From the NCBI RefSeq assembly GCF_024129865.1, contig NZ_JAMYFE010000028.1, positions 1 through 64,000 of the forward strand: a stretch of 64,000 bases of DNA. The letters are read 5' to 3'. A program made the translations under genes and the position numbers. Within the stretch, counting starts at the first letter, position 1. Each line of letters opens with the position of its first letter. This document shows positions 36,633 to 45,657 of the stretch, one piece after another. The stretch is from Stieleria tagensis (GTDB taxonomy: Bacteria; Planctomycetota; Planctomycetia; Pirellulales; Pirellulaceae). Under the pieces are notes generated by a model, which searched no databases, had not been told where the DNA came from, and saw only the letters and a program-made list of their open reading frames with translations.

Positions 36633-37239
36633 CTACAGTTCCTTCGTCAGGGTGAATGGACATAAACGTTTGGCCTGCGGCATTGCCACCATCGATCCAT
36701 TCTAATCCAAGATCGAAGGAGAGAGACCGGCTTACAAGTCAGTCCATTTGGACAGCGTCGCGGCCGTCGACCGGCAACTTGAAACGGCCAACGGTTGCCT
36801 CATCTGGCCACTGCCTGTCGTGGTGCTACGAGCTCAAATGGTCCCTGGGTACGCGTTTTGCGATGACGTGTCTGGATGCAGGACGTCGATTGATGCCGGC
36901 AGTCGAATGTTGCTGATCCACCATCATTGGGGCAAACACGACGGATAGGTTGGCTGCGTTTTTCGCTCCGCAGGAGCATGGGGGAGTGGTCAAGAATGGA
37001 CTTCCACGGCATTGATGTCTATCCTGAGCAACGACGGGTTTCTTATTTTTGGATTGATTGACTATTCCGGCATCAAGTTTTCGGCTCACTACGGCAAGCA
37101 ATCTCTGCAGGCGCCCTCCGAGGAGGAACGCGTGCGAGAGGCTTGTCGTCGATTCAAAGATTTGTGCAAATCGATCCAGCACCCGAGCGGCACGATTCAC
37201 ACTCCTTTTCCCCCCCTGAAATTTTAACGAGGTTCGACG
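36633..37239. other. About 600 bp without a supported gene
   Basis: Several short frames are present on both strands (the best at 37012-37227) but none has a domain, signal sequence or persuasive start. Promoters for the two flanking genes are expected here. No strong inverted repeat was seen. Confidence 0.4.
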
Positions 37240-38613
37240 ATGAAATCCAAAGGCTTATTCAACCGACGTGATTTTCTGCAAACGGCAAGCGCTGCCACTG
37301 CGACTGGCGTTTTCATGGGCACCAGCGCCCTAAGCCAAGCGCAAGATTCGCCGAATGAACGACCCGTTTTTGCCACGATTGGATTGCGCAATCAAGGTTG
37401 GACAATCACCGACAAGTCAACCAAATTCGCAGACTTCGCCGCCTTTGCCGATGTCGATTCTAACGTCTTGGGAGCGATCAACGAAAAACTCGAGAAGAAG
37501 ACTGGAAAGAAAGCGGAAGGGTACGCGGACTACCGCAAAGTGCTTGAGCGCAAAGACATCGATGCCGTCATGATTGCAGCGCCGGATCATTGGCACACCA
37601 AGATTTCGGTCGAAGCGATGCTGGCCGGCAAAGACGTGTACTGCGAAAAACCGCTGACGTTGACAATCGACGAAGGCAAGTTGATCGAAAAAATTGTCAA
37701 GCAAACCGGGCGTGTGTTCCAAGTCGGAACCATGCAACGAACCGAAAACAGCCACCGCTTCCTCAAAGCAATCGCACTGATCCGTGATGGTCGGATCGGC
37801 GAAATCCGTAAGGTCACCTGTGGAATCAACGGTGCCACTGGTTCGCCAACGATCCCTGCTATCGATGCGCCCGAAGGCCTTGATTGGGACATGTGGCTCG
37901 GCCCAGCACCGAAAGTGCCTTACCGCGCTTTGCCAGAAATGCGCAAAGGCTACGGTGGCGGTGTGCCGCTCTACACCAACTGCCACTATGCATGGCGCAA
38001 CTGGTATGAAACCTCTGGTGGCCAGATGAACGATTGGGGTGCACACCACGTCGACATTGCAACTTGGGCACTCGGTGCGAGCGAGACTGGCCCAAACAAG
38101 GTGACACCCGTCAGCTATTCACTACCGGTTGAATACAAAGATGGCTATCCGACGGTCAGTGATCAATACAATTCGCCGACCAAGTTTGAGATTCACGTCA
38201 ACATGCCAGGTGACATTCCGATGATCATCACCAGTGAAGGTGACAACGGCATCTTGTTTGAAGGAACCAAAGGCCGCTTCTTCGTCAATCGCGGCAAGCT
38301 AGCGGGCAAGCCGGTCGAAGACTTGGAATCGAATCCGCTGCCAGAAGACGCGGTGGAGAACGTTTACGGGGGCCCCGTCAGCGAGAACCACACCGCCAAC
38401 TTCATCGAAGGCATGCGTTCCCGCAAACAACCGATCTCCGATGTCTGGACGCACAACCGAATGCTGGAAACGTGCCACCTAGCCAACATCGCGATCCGCT
38501 TGGGACGTGAACTGAATTGGGATCCGAAGCAACGTGAAATCATCGGTGACGAGGAAGCCAATTCGTTCCTTTCGCGGGAAAGTCGCAAAGGCTACGAAAT
38601 CAACATGTCGTGA
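37240..38613 (+). CDS. Gfo/Idh/MocA oxidoreductase with Tat-type signal
   Basis: A 457-residue dehydrogenase. The N-terminus FNRRDFLQTASAATATGVFM holds a twin-arginine motif (RRDFL), so export in folded form with bound cofactor is likely. EKPLTLTIDEGKLIEK carries the EKP Lys; NDWGAHHVDIATWAL matches the catalytic His region of the second domain. An AIDAPEGLDWDMWLGPAP segment is typical of the planctomycete and Verrucomicrobia subgroup. Reaction is probably sugar oxidation or glycoside cleavage through a keto intermediate; the actual substrate is unknown. It precedes a GH62 gene by 247 bp. Confidence 0.92.
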   Translation: MKSKGLFNRRDFLQTASAATATGVFMGTSALSQAQDSPNERPVFATIGLRNQGWTITDKSTKFADFAAFADVDSNVLGAINEKLEKKTGKKAEGYADYRKVLERKDIDAVMIAAPDHWHTKISVEAMLAGKDVYCEKPLTLTIDEGKLIEKIVKQTGRVFQVGTMQRTENSHRFLKAIALIRDGRIGEIRKVTCGINGATGSPTIPAIDAPEGLDWDMWLGPAPKVPYRALPEMRKGYGGGVPLYTNCHYAWRNWYETSGGQMNDWGAHHVDIATWALGASETGPNKVTPVSYSLPVEYKDGYPTVSDQYNSPTKFEIHVNMPGDIPMIITSEGDNGILFEGTKGRFFVNRGKLAGKPVEDLESNPLPEDAVENVYGGPVSENHTANFIEGMRSRKQPISDVWTHNRMLETCHLANIAIRLGRELNWDPKQREIIGDEEANSFLSRESRKGYEINMS

Positions 38614-38860
38614 TTCCGATTCGTCGCCAAGATTGAGACCGATTCAGTCAGTCATCGATTAAAACGCTACGGTGTGCCAATCGTTGACTGAGTGAAGACG
38701 GACCGACCAATGCCCGTGCGACATTGGAGTGAAAAGGAAAACGCGTCCGCGGGCCGCTGCTTCGATCTTTTCGAATTGCGTTTGTGATGGAGGCATGGGT
38801 GTTCCATCACCCGACGCGTCGCGGCGATCAATAACTCTCGTATCAGCTTCCGATCCAAAA

Positions 38861-39901
38861 ATGAATCTTCTCAGATGGGTCACGCCTGCGGCGACCGTCC
38901 TGGCGTTTGTCGCCGGCCACCTCATTACTTGCGCGCAGTCGCCCACCGACGTCGTTTCCCTGCCAAAGGCATGGGAATACTCGGCTGCATTGATTGCTCC
39001 TGAGTCTCGCGAAGACGAACCGAGTTACGCTCAGAAAGACCCCACACTGGTCTTTCATGATGGGCGTTGGCACGTGTTCATGACGGTCAAACTTCCTGGA
39101 CGTTCGGCCATCGAATACTGTTCTTTCAGCGATTGGGATGCTGCGAATCAGTCGAAGCGAGTTTTGTTGCCGGTCAGTGAAAGCGATTATTACTGCGCGC
39201 CGCAGGTGTTTTTCTACCGCCCGCACAAGCTTTGGTATTTGATCTACCAGATGGGTGTTCCGAACGCGAACAAGATGGCGGTGGCTTATTCGACCACCGA
39301 CGACATCACGAATCCGAATTCTTGGAGCAAGGCTCAATTGATTTTGGACGGCGGCCCGAGCGATCCCCGAGTTGTCGGCGGCTTGGATTTCTGGATCATC
39401 TGCGACGACACGCGTGCCCATCTGTTTTTCACCAGCTTGAACGGAAAGATGTGGCGGATGTGGACGACCCGCGACGAGTTTCCGCTCGGCTTTCGCGATT
39501 GCCAAGTCGCCCTTGACGCGGACATCTTTGAAGCCAGCCATACCTACCGTTTAAAGGATCGCGATGCGTATTTGACGATCATCGAACAGAAAGGCCAGCG
39601 TTACTTCAAGGCGTATATCGCAGACAAGCTTGATGGCCAGTGGACGCCGATCGCCGACACTCGCCAGCATCCATTTGCCGCAAACACGAATACTCAGCCG
39701 CTGCAGAACGTCGAAGCTTGGACGGATAACATCAGTCACGGGGAACTGATCCGCGACAGCAACGACGAACGGTTGATCGTCGACCCGGATCACTTTCGAG
39801 TTGTGTTCCAAGGTCTGCTCGAAAGCGAAAAGCAGGGCAAGCCTTATGGGCAATTCACTTGGCGAATCGGAATGCTAACACCACTCAATGACAGCGAGTG
39901 A
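38861..39901 (+). CDS. GH62-type alpha-L-arabinofuranosidase
   Basis: A 346-residue secreted glycosidase. ATG 38861 gives the signal peptide LLRWVTPAATVLAFVAGHLI; a longer frame to 38729 does not. The five-bladed propeller shows the GH62 set: AQKDPTLVFHDGRWHVF with Asp60 as base, APQVFFYRPHKLWYLIYQ, GGLDFWIICDD with Asp176, and ADIFEASHTYR with Glu224 as acid. Enzymes of the family take arabinose side chains from arabinoxylan. GH62 is best known from fungi and actinomycetes, so its presence here is worth noting. Probably acts outside the cytoplasm on plant or algal polysaccharide. Confidence 0.85.
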   Translation: MNLLRWVTPAATVLAFVAGHLITCAQSPTDVVSLPKAWEYSAALIAPESREDEPSYAQKDPTLVFHDGRWHVFMTVKLPGRSAIEYCSFSDWDAANQSKRVLLPVSESDYYCAPQVFFYRPHKLWYLIYQMGVPNANKMAVAYSTTDDITNPNSWSKAQLILDGGPSDPRVVGGLDFWIICDDTRAHLFFTSLNGKMWRMWTTRDEFPLGFRDCQVALDADIFEASHTYRLKDRDAYLTIIEQKGQRYFKAYIADKLDGQWTPIADTRQHPFAANTNTQPLQNVEAWTDNISHGELIRDSNDERLIVDPDHFRVVFQGLLESEKQGKPYGQFTWRIGMLTPLNDSE

Positions 39902-40062
39902 TGGGGAAAGGTTTGCGGATCTCTCGCTGACCGGGCTGTTGATTAAGCCGAACTTTTTCTCGCGTCTGTGGCGATCGTGACGTAGTTTTCGGTAGCAGAA
40001 TTTCGGTCTGTGATTTGATGCTGCGCGAACACAACCCTTGACGACGAAAAAGACTTGCCACC

Positions 40063-41811
40063 ATGCCGTGTCGAACCTGGCTACTAGCGGCCGCGATTGG
40101 AATCCATTGCCAGGCGGTGCTCACGATGAATCCGGTAGCTGCCTCAAACCAAGTTTCCAGCGAAACCGACGCTCGGCGTCCCCAAGCCCTGGAACTTGCG
40201 CAGCCGACGTCGGCGACGACGTCCGAATTGGACCAAATCGTCCAGGCCTACTTCGTCAAAATCAGTCACTTGTATGGAGAAGAAGCGACGCCCTATAGCA
40301 AAGAGGTTGCCGCTAGATGCATTCGTAGCGCCGCGGAGCAACATCTCGTGCGGGCGCAGCTGATACTCGGCTGGATGTATGTCCAGGGACATGGCGTTGC
40401 TCAAAACGACCGAGAGGCTGTCCGCTGGTTCGACCAGGCTGCGGATCAGAATTTTGCAGCCGGGCAGAACTGGCTGGGGTTCATGTACCTGCAAGGTCGC
40501 GGCATCACTCAGGATAACGATCGGGCATTCCAGTTATTCGAAAAAGCCGCAGAGCAAGGCCACACGGATGCCCAATTTAATCTCGCGCGTTGCTATCGCA
40601 GAGGTGTGGGGGTGTTTCAAGACGATGCAAGATCCGTGCATTTCCTTCGGCTTGCTGCAGAGCAAGGGCATCATTGGGCTCAATTCGATCTCGGATGGAT
40701 GTGCTTCAAAGGACGTGGCGGCGCGGGAACCGACAGCGACGCAGTGGACTGGTACCGCCGCTCGGCCGCAAAAGGTCTCGCTGCGGCACAATTCAATCTC
40801 GGCTATATGTACGATGTTGGACGCGGCGTCGATCAAGATCCGCTGGAAGCATTGGCGTGGTATCGAAAGGCCGCAGAACAGAACCTGGCCGAAGCGCAGC
40901 GCTCCATTGGGTTGTCGTACCGAGACGGCCAAGGTGTGCCACGGGACGATTCCATTGCCGTGGAGTGGTTCCGCAAATCTGCCCAACAGGGCCATTGGCT
41001 TGGCCAGGGTTCGTTGGCCGCGATGTACTTGCATGGCCGCGGTGTACCCCAGGATGACCGAAAAGCGGCCACCTGGTTTCGCGCCGCAGCCCAACAGGGC
41101 GGGACCTGGGCGCAGGCCAATCTTGGATGGATGTATTTGACCGGACGTGGCGTGCCCAAAGACGATGCGATTGCGATTCGCTGGCTGCGACAGGCTGCTG
41201 TTCATGGCAGCCCCTGGGCTCAAGCTGAACTTGGGCGACTGTATTACAACGGACAGAGCGTACCGCAGGACGATGCTGAGGCGCTAAGATGGTCCCGCCA
41301 GGCAGCTGAGCAGGACAAGCCGCTGGCCCAGTACATGCTGGGGCTAATGCACTTCAATGGACGCGGCGTAAAAGCTGACAACCGCCAAGCTGCCAAGTGG
41401 TACCGCAAAGCTGCCGAGCAAGACTTTCCCGACGCCCAAAACAACCTGGGAATGCTGTACCAGAAGGGATTGGGTGTCACTCAAAACCACGCAACGGCCG
41501 TGCATTGGTACCGCAAGGCAGCGGAACAACAATTTCCAGTCAGCCAAGCTAATCTTGGTTTTATGTACCTGCATGGAAATGGAATCAAAGCCGATGAAGA
41601 ACAGGCAGTGGCGTTGTTCCAGAGAGCCGCGGAAGCCGGCGAACAGGAAGCAATCACGGTTCTTGCTCAGCTTGACAGAATGCGATCACCCAATCGCTCA
41701 CACCGGTTTTTATCGATCATCATCATGGTCGCAGCCAGCTTGGGTTTGCTGTTGATGATCCTAAGAAACGCCCCGCGTCAAAACGCGTCGACATTGTCGA
41801 GTGTGTCGTGA
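40063..41811 (+). CDS. Sel1-repeat protein, 12 repeats, C-terminal membrane anchor
   Basis: A 582-residue protein. A signal peptide (TWLLAAAIGIHCQAVL) is followed by a 70-residue spacer and then twelve 36-residue Sel1-like repeats covering about 98-529, each of the form AQxxLGxMYxxGRGVxQD with an A-x-W-x-RKAAEQ second helix. One membrane helix (FLSIIIMVAASLGLLLMIL) lies near residue 549-568 with a short tail. The solenoid should be periplasmic and serve as a protein-binding scaffold. The repeats are very regular, which suggests recent internal duplication or strong selection for register. Confidence 0.9.
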   Translation: MPCRTWLLAAAIGIHCQAVLTMNPVAASNQVSSETDARRPQALELAQPTSATTSELDQIVQAYFVKISHLYGEEATPYSKEVAARCIRSAAEQHLVRAQLILGWMYVQGHGVAQNDREAVRWFDQAADQNFAAGQNWLGFMYLQGRGITQDNDRAFQLFEKAAEQGHTDAQFNLARCYRRGVGVFQDDARSVHFLRLAAEQGHHWAQFDLGWMCFKGRGGAGTDSDAVDWYRRSAAKGLAAAQFNLGYMYDVGRGVDQDPLEALAWYRKAAEQNLAEAQRSIGLSYRDGQGVPRDDSIAVEWFRKSAQQGHWLGQGSLAAMYLHGRGVPQDDRKAATWFRAAAQQGGTWAQANLGWMYLTGRGVPKDDAIAIRWLRQAAVHGSPWAQAELGRLYYNGQSVPQDDAEALRWSRQAAEQDKPLAQYMLGLMHFNGRGVKADNRQAAKWYRKAAEQDFPDAQNNLGMLYQKGLGVTQNHATAVHWYRKAAEQQFPVSQANLGFMYLHGNGIKADEEQAVALFQRAAEAGEQEAITVLAQLDRMRSPNRSHRFLSIIIMVAASLGLLLMILRNAPRQNASTLSSVS

Positions 41812-41844
41812 TGAAGCTGTCGGGTCGCGTTTGCTAAAACGAAG

Positions 41845-42303
41845 TCACGCCTGCTGCTTGCGTTCAGTGGGTTCGCCCGGGGTGCCCGGTGTTTGAGCCG
41901 GCAGCACTATTTCTAAACCCCGAGACACCAGTTTGATCATGCCCGATGCTTTGTCACTTTCTGCGGGACGTTTGATGGCGTTGTAGGCTGCTGCCGTGGT
42001 GACGCCAGCGAAAAAGGCTAGACAAAATGCGAACAGCGAAGTCACTACCAATTCGCCGCGAAATCCATCCAAATAAATCATCGTCATGTAGACGACTTCC
42101 ACGATCAACGCGGCGATCGAAAATCGCCTGCGGTGTCCACGGTATTCCATCGCGGCAATCGGGAGCACGCAGAGTGCCAAGAAATGCAAGATCCAAACGT
42201 GAAGTATGCAGACCCAATCCAAACCGATCAGGTTTGTCAGACCAAACACGACTGCAAAATACAACGTTGCGAGCAGCGCCTTGAAGATCGAAAACTGGAA
42301 CAT
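41845..42303 (-). CDS. Small four-helix membrane protein
   Basis: A 152-residue protein starting MFQFSIFKALLATLYFAVVF, the 'QFSxxxLL' opening common among planctomycete membrane proteins of unknown role. Four hydrophobic stretches are visible (about 8-27, 30-52, 64-80, 85-108), then a soluble C-terminal tail rich in Pro, Thr and Glu. No catalytic motif is present. Confidence 0.65.
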   Translation of the reverse strand: MFQFSIFKALLATLYFAVVFGLTNLIGLDWVCILHVWILHFLALCVLPIAAMEYRGHRRRFSIAALIVEVVYMTMIYLDGFRGELVVTSLFAFCLAFFAGVTTAAAYNAIKRPAESDKASGMIKLVSRGLEIVLPAQTPGTPGEPTERKQQA

Positions 42304-42441
42304 GATTGATTAAGGTGCCCGACACGTTTTCAAGAAATGAACAGCCCGATCGCAACGACAATGGTGATCGCACGCAGATCAAAGAGGTCAGCAATTAGAC
42401 GATTCCAATCGAGCGCAGTTTGGGAGAGAGAGGGAGACAGA

Positions 42442-42471
42442 AATCAGAGCGACGCTAATCAGAGCGACGCT
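42442..42471. repeat. 15-bp tandem duplication (AATCAGAGCGACGCT)
   Basis: Two identical, directly adjacent units, 42442-42456 and 42457-42471. Confidence 0.9.
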
Positions 42472-42497
42472 TGAATGTCAGCCTAATCGATCGCCGA

Positions 42498-42511
42498 AGG
42501 TGGCGCCACCT
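42498..42511. repeat. 14-bp perfect palindrome AGGTGGCGCCACCT
   Basis: Exact self-complement with no loop. GCCTA (42481-42485) and TAGGC (42511-42515) extend the symmetry loosely. It could be a protein-binding site; no target gene is adjacent. Confidence 0.6.
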
Positions 42512-42579
42512 AGGCAGCAGGGTTCGCGTCCCCCACTCTATTCGCTCAGATCGTAAAGTCGAAGTTGCCCTTTTGCGGT

Positions 42580-42605
42580 TCACCCGCCGCGCCGCGGGCG
42601 GGTGA
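42580..42605. repeat. Hairpin TCACCCGCC / GGCGGGTGA
   Basis: Nine-base perfect arms (42580-42588 and 42597-42605) with an 8-nt GC loop. A TTTAATCTT tract follows on the plus strand, but no rightward gene lies upstream, so a repeat element is more likely than a terminator. Confidence 0.6.
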
Positions 42606-42640
42606 TTTAATCTTCGAACGCAAATTAGCGTGGCAATGGC

Positions 42641-42725
42641 AACCCGACGCGTGAGCGAGGGATTTTGGGTGTTAACGGGATCCCTCGCTGACGCCTCGGG
42701 TTACCAAAAACCAATGCCCCACGCG
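42641..42725. repeat. Dispersed repeat, copy 2, with a 23-bp imperfect hairpin
   Basis: Arms 42641-42663 and 42680-42702 pair at 21 of 23 positions around a 16-nt loop (AACCCGACGCGTGAG against CTGACGCCTCGGGTT). The following CCAATGCCCCACGC is also part of the unit shared with 34612-34682. Confidence 0.75.
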
Positions 42726-43032
42726 AAGGCGCAACCGCAAAATGCGCGATTGAATCCTGCGCGACAACCTCGCAGTCGCGCGTCTGTCGCAACACAACCG
42801 CAGGGGTCCGATGACCACACCCGCTCTGCCACACTGGAACTCAACCACCCGACAGCATGCGGCAACTAAACACTTCGACTTTTTCTTTGAAAAGTTAACG
42901 CCTATTCTGCGGTACTCGTGTATTTATGACGCGTTCACCAATACGTACAAATTGACATTGCGCAGAAGGTCCGCATTTACACTGGCCGGTCTCTGCCCCC
43001 CCCTATAAAGCGTTTAAAGTTAGAAGCCATTC

Positions 43033-43704
43033 ATGAGAAAGCAGATTTTAACTGCCTGTGCTGCCGCTGTGATGCTGATCGTTGCGACATCCCCCGCGGA
43101 AGCCGGCGTCATCTCGGGACTTGGCAATCCCTCGAGCGCGATTCCCGGTGGGACGCTGGTGGATTTTGAATCCGCCGCCGGCGTTTACGACGCTAACTTC
43201 GGCCCCGCTCTCAGCAGCAATGGAGTCACCTTCAACCCGGGTGGCGGAACACTGGCAGTGCATGATTTATTTGCTGGCGGTTTCAATACCACCGGTAACT
43301 CTCTAGGCAACTTCTTCGGATTGACCAAGACCATTGAATTCAGTTTTGATAACTTGGTCGACGCATTTGCTTTCAACGTCGGTGCCACCTTTGAGCAGTG
43401 GACGCTGACCGCTTATTCGGCGACCAATGACGTACTCGGAATGGCTGATGTTCCTCAAACCGGCCTGTCCAACAGCGGCAACTACATCGGATTCGCGGCC
43501 GATGGCATTGCTCGGGCGACGTTGAGTTTCAGCGATACGTTCAATCCTGACTTCATTCGGATCGACAATTTGGTTTATTCCGAGTCGGACAGCTCGGCCG
43601 GTGACCCGTCCGATGGAGCGGTTCCTGAGCCGACATCGTTGGCGATTTTTGGCCTCGGTGCGATCGCCATGACGCTTCGCCCACGACGCCGACGCCGCGT
43701 TTGA
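43033..43704 (+). CDS. PEP-CTERM sorted exported protein
   Basis: A 223-residue protein with a signal peptide (MRKQILTACAAAVMLIVATS, then PAEA) and a complete PEP-CTERM tail: VPEPTSLAIFGLGAIAM followed by a basic RPRRRRR end. The middle is a beta-rich domain (TLVDFESAAGVYDANFGPAL, FIRIDNLVYSES) as often seen in PEP-CTERM proteins. Export and processing by an exosortase elsewhere in the genome are implied. Its stop codon abuts the stop of the convergent lipoprotein gene with no spacer. Confidence 0.88.
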   Translation: MRKQILTACAAAVMLIVATSPAEAGVISGLGNPSSAIPGGTLVDFESAAGVYDANFGPALSSNGVTFNPGGGTLAVHDLFAGGFNTTGNSLGNFFGLTKTIEFSFDNLVDAFAFNVGATFEQWTLTAYSATNDVLGMADVPQTGLSNSGNYIGFAADGIARATLSFSDTFNPDFIRIDNLVYSESDSSAGDPSDGAVPEPTSLAIFGLGAIAMTLRPRRRRRV

Positions 43705-44481
43705 TTAGCGTCGGTGATTGTTTAGAAATCCACCCGAGGATGCTGTTCGCGGATTAAAGATCTTTCGTGTACGGCTGGGTGCGTATGGTTTTTCTGCGAT
43801 CGGAACCGGGTTTTGGCCAGGCGTTTGCAGAATGTATTCGCCTTCGTCGACGGGGTACTCGTCGACCGGGTATCCGTGGCTAACCCCACCGCCACAGCTG
43901 CAACCGCCTTCACAACCGCACGCCGGTTCTAAGCCACAGGCGGGTTCGCCGATCGAGCAATCACAGGCTCCTTCGCAGCCGCAGGCCGGTTCAAAACCGT
44001 AGCCCTGTTCCAGGCCGCAATTGGGTTCTATCCCACAGGCCGGTTCGCCCATACAGCTGTCACAACCGCCGTCGCAGCCACCGCAGATGGCCGAACGTAA
44101 CGGAGCGAAACGTCGATCGGTGGTCGCCACCGGTCCCGGTGCACAACCACAGCGATAGCCCCACAAGCTTCGCATCCCGGAAAACACCGAACGGCATTTC
44201 CCACAGCTCTGGCCGTTGTAGTTGCCACAGGAGTCACAGGGATCGACGCAGTCGGCTGGGTGGTTGATCCAGGGGTCGACGTACAGTTCACCGCAGCCGC
44301 TGCAGGAATCGCAACCGCCGCAGGAGCCGCCGTCACAGCCGGAATCGCAGCCGCCGCCGCATTGACCGCCAGGTATAGCGATCGGTCCGCAACACCCGGC
44401 ACCCATCGGGCCGACACAGCCGGTCAGTCCGATTGTGATCCATCCAACTAGCAACAAACCGAAGACGCGTGACATGGTCAT
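43705..44481 (-). CDS. Cys/Gly-rich lipoprotein with internal repeats
   Basis: From ATG 44481 (MTMSRVFGLLLVGWITIGLTGC) a lipoprotein of 258 residues, lipobox LTGC. Longer and shorter starts (44517, 44475) are possible. The N-terminal third is packed with Cys and Gly (GGGCDSGCDGGSCGGCDSCS), followed by CVDPCDSCGNYNGQSCGKC. The middle repeats EPACGxE units (GEPACGIEPNCGLEQ, FEPACGCEGACDC, GEPACGLEPACGC). A Tyr/Pro/Val segment and a basic tail end it. Likely a cell-envelope protein cross-linked by disulfides or binding metal; function unknown. Confidence 0.72.
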   Translation of the reverse strand: MTMSRVFGLLLVGWITIGLTGCVGPMGAGCCGPIAIPGGQCGGGCDSGCDGGSCGGCDSCSGCGELYVDPWINHPADCVDPCDSCGNYNGQSCGKCRSVFSGMRSLWGYRCGCAPGPVATTDRRFAPLRSAICGGCDGGCDSCMGEPACGIEPNCGLEQGYGFEPACGCEGACDCSIGEPACGLEPACGCEGGCSCGGGVSHGYPVDEYPVDEGEYILQTPGQNPVPIAEKPYAPSRTRKIFNPRTASSGGFLNNHRR

Positions 44482-44694
44482 TATCCCGTGAAACAAATTC
44501 TCTCGAACCATCCGCATAGGGTCTGGCAGACTGTGCCGCGGATAGAAACGTCATCGTCAACCCAATCGTCAAAGTTGACAAAATCTTGCCAAACGGTCGT
44601 TTGATGAATTTTTCAAGTCGCGTCCGACTGCAGCCGTATCCGGACTTTCCGCCGGCTGGGAGTTTTCGCTAGTGTCCGTCTGCGACGAGCCAAG

Positions 44695-45642
44695 ATGGCT
44701 TCGAACAGTCGAAACAAACGGCGTGAGAGTTTCCCGAGCGGGATGTTTCACGCACCTATCGCACCGCAATTCATTTGCACACCTATGCGATCTGAACAGC
44801 CAACGGAACCCAATGCATCGCACCACGGCGCCCCTGAGCGCGAACTGGAATCGCCCCCTGGGGTGATTCGCGTGGTGCATCCGTTTTTGCAGGCGCCTGA
44901 AGAAGCCTTTCGCGTGAGCGCCTTGTTCTGGTTCGGCGGCATGTTATTGCTGGCCGTCCCGATGATCACGCTGCTGGACGTCCCGGTGGCGCGGTGGTTT
45001 GCCACCGATCCACTGCCACGAGAATTTGGCAATGCGTTGGAACTGACGCTGGTGTTTTCGCACGGCAGCGGAGTGTTTCTGTTTTTGTTCGGATTCTTTC
45101 TGATGTCGCCCAACCGACGTTGGCATTTGCCGCGTCTGGTGGTTTTGCCACTCGGTGCCGGCGCGATTGCGACGTTAGCCAAAATGTTTGTGCTACGTCC
45201 GCGACCGACCGGATTGAACCTTGATGTCGCATCGTTTGATTCGGCATGGTTGTGGGCGTTTGACTGGTCGCTCTCACAGGTTGCGACATTTGACGCCAGC
45301 ACGCGCGCGTTTCCCAGCGGAAACATGGCGACCGCAACCGCCCTGACGATCGGGCTATGGATGATTCTACCGCGAGGACGATGGCTATTTGCCATGATCT
45401 GCGTCGGCACAGCGCTGCAACGCCTGGCCTGTAGTGCGCACTTCCCCAGCGACATTCTGGGCGGCGCGGCCTTTGGATTTCTGTGGGCCTATGCCTGTTT
45501 CCATCCCCGGCTGCTGGGCAATTTGTTCGACAAGATGCAACCGGAAAACCAGCCCAAGCGTCGTCGGCCGATCGATACCGAATCGGTTGACAGCCAATTC
45601 ACACAAGACGACGAAGGCGATCAACAGCCCCTGGCGGCGTAG
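44695..45642 (+). CDS. PAP2-family membrane phosphatase with PSGN variant
   Basis: Up to 315 residues; internal ATGs at 44743 and 44785 are alternative starts because residues 1-60 are not conserved-looking. Five or six membrane helices follow. The three PAP2 motifs are KMFVLRPRP (Lys163, Arg170), FPSGN (207-210) and RLACSAHFPSD (Arg243, His249, Asp253). The second motif normally reads PSGH; here the His is Asn210, while the nucleophilic His249 is kept. Family members dephosphorylate phosphatidate or undecaprenyl pyrophosphate. Activity may be reduced or altered. Confidence 0.85.
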   Translation: MASNSRNKRRESFPSGMFHAPIAPQFICTPMRSEQPTEPNASHHGAPERELESPPGVIRVVHPFLQAPEEAFRVSALFWFGGMLLLAVPMITLLDVPVARWFATDPLPREFGNALELTLVFSHGSGVFLFLFGFFLMSPNRRWHLPRLVVLPLGAGAIATLAKMFVLRPRPTGLNLDVASFDSAWLWAFDWSLSQVATFDASTRAFPSGNMATATALTIGLWMILPRGRWLFAMICVGTALQRLACSAHFPSDILGGAAFGFLWAYACFHPRLLGNLFDKMQPENQPKRRRPIDTESVDSQFTQDDEGDQQPLAA

Positions 45643-45657
45643 CAATCGGGGCGGTCG

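Larger units (their letters stand above)
42304..43032. other. 729-bp repeat-rich intergenic region
   Basis: No convincing gene on either strand. It contains, in order, a 15-bp tandem duplication, a 14-bp perfect palindrome, a 9-bp-arm hairpin and a 23-bp-arm hairpin that is part of a dispersed repeat. Each is listed separately. The promoter of the PEP-CTERM gene should be in the last 150 bp. Confidence 0.6.

Noticed and set aside
37012-37227. 71-codon rightward frame before the Tat-exported oxidoreductase
   Set aside because: No recognisable motif or start signal; kept only as intergenic DNA.
42630-42869. 79-codon rightward frame in the repeat-rich gap
   Set aside because: It is read mostly from the dispersed hairpin repeat and has no protein character.
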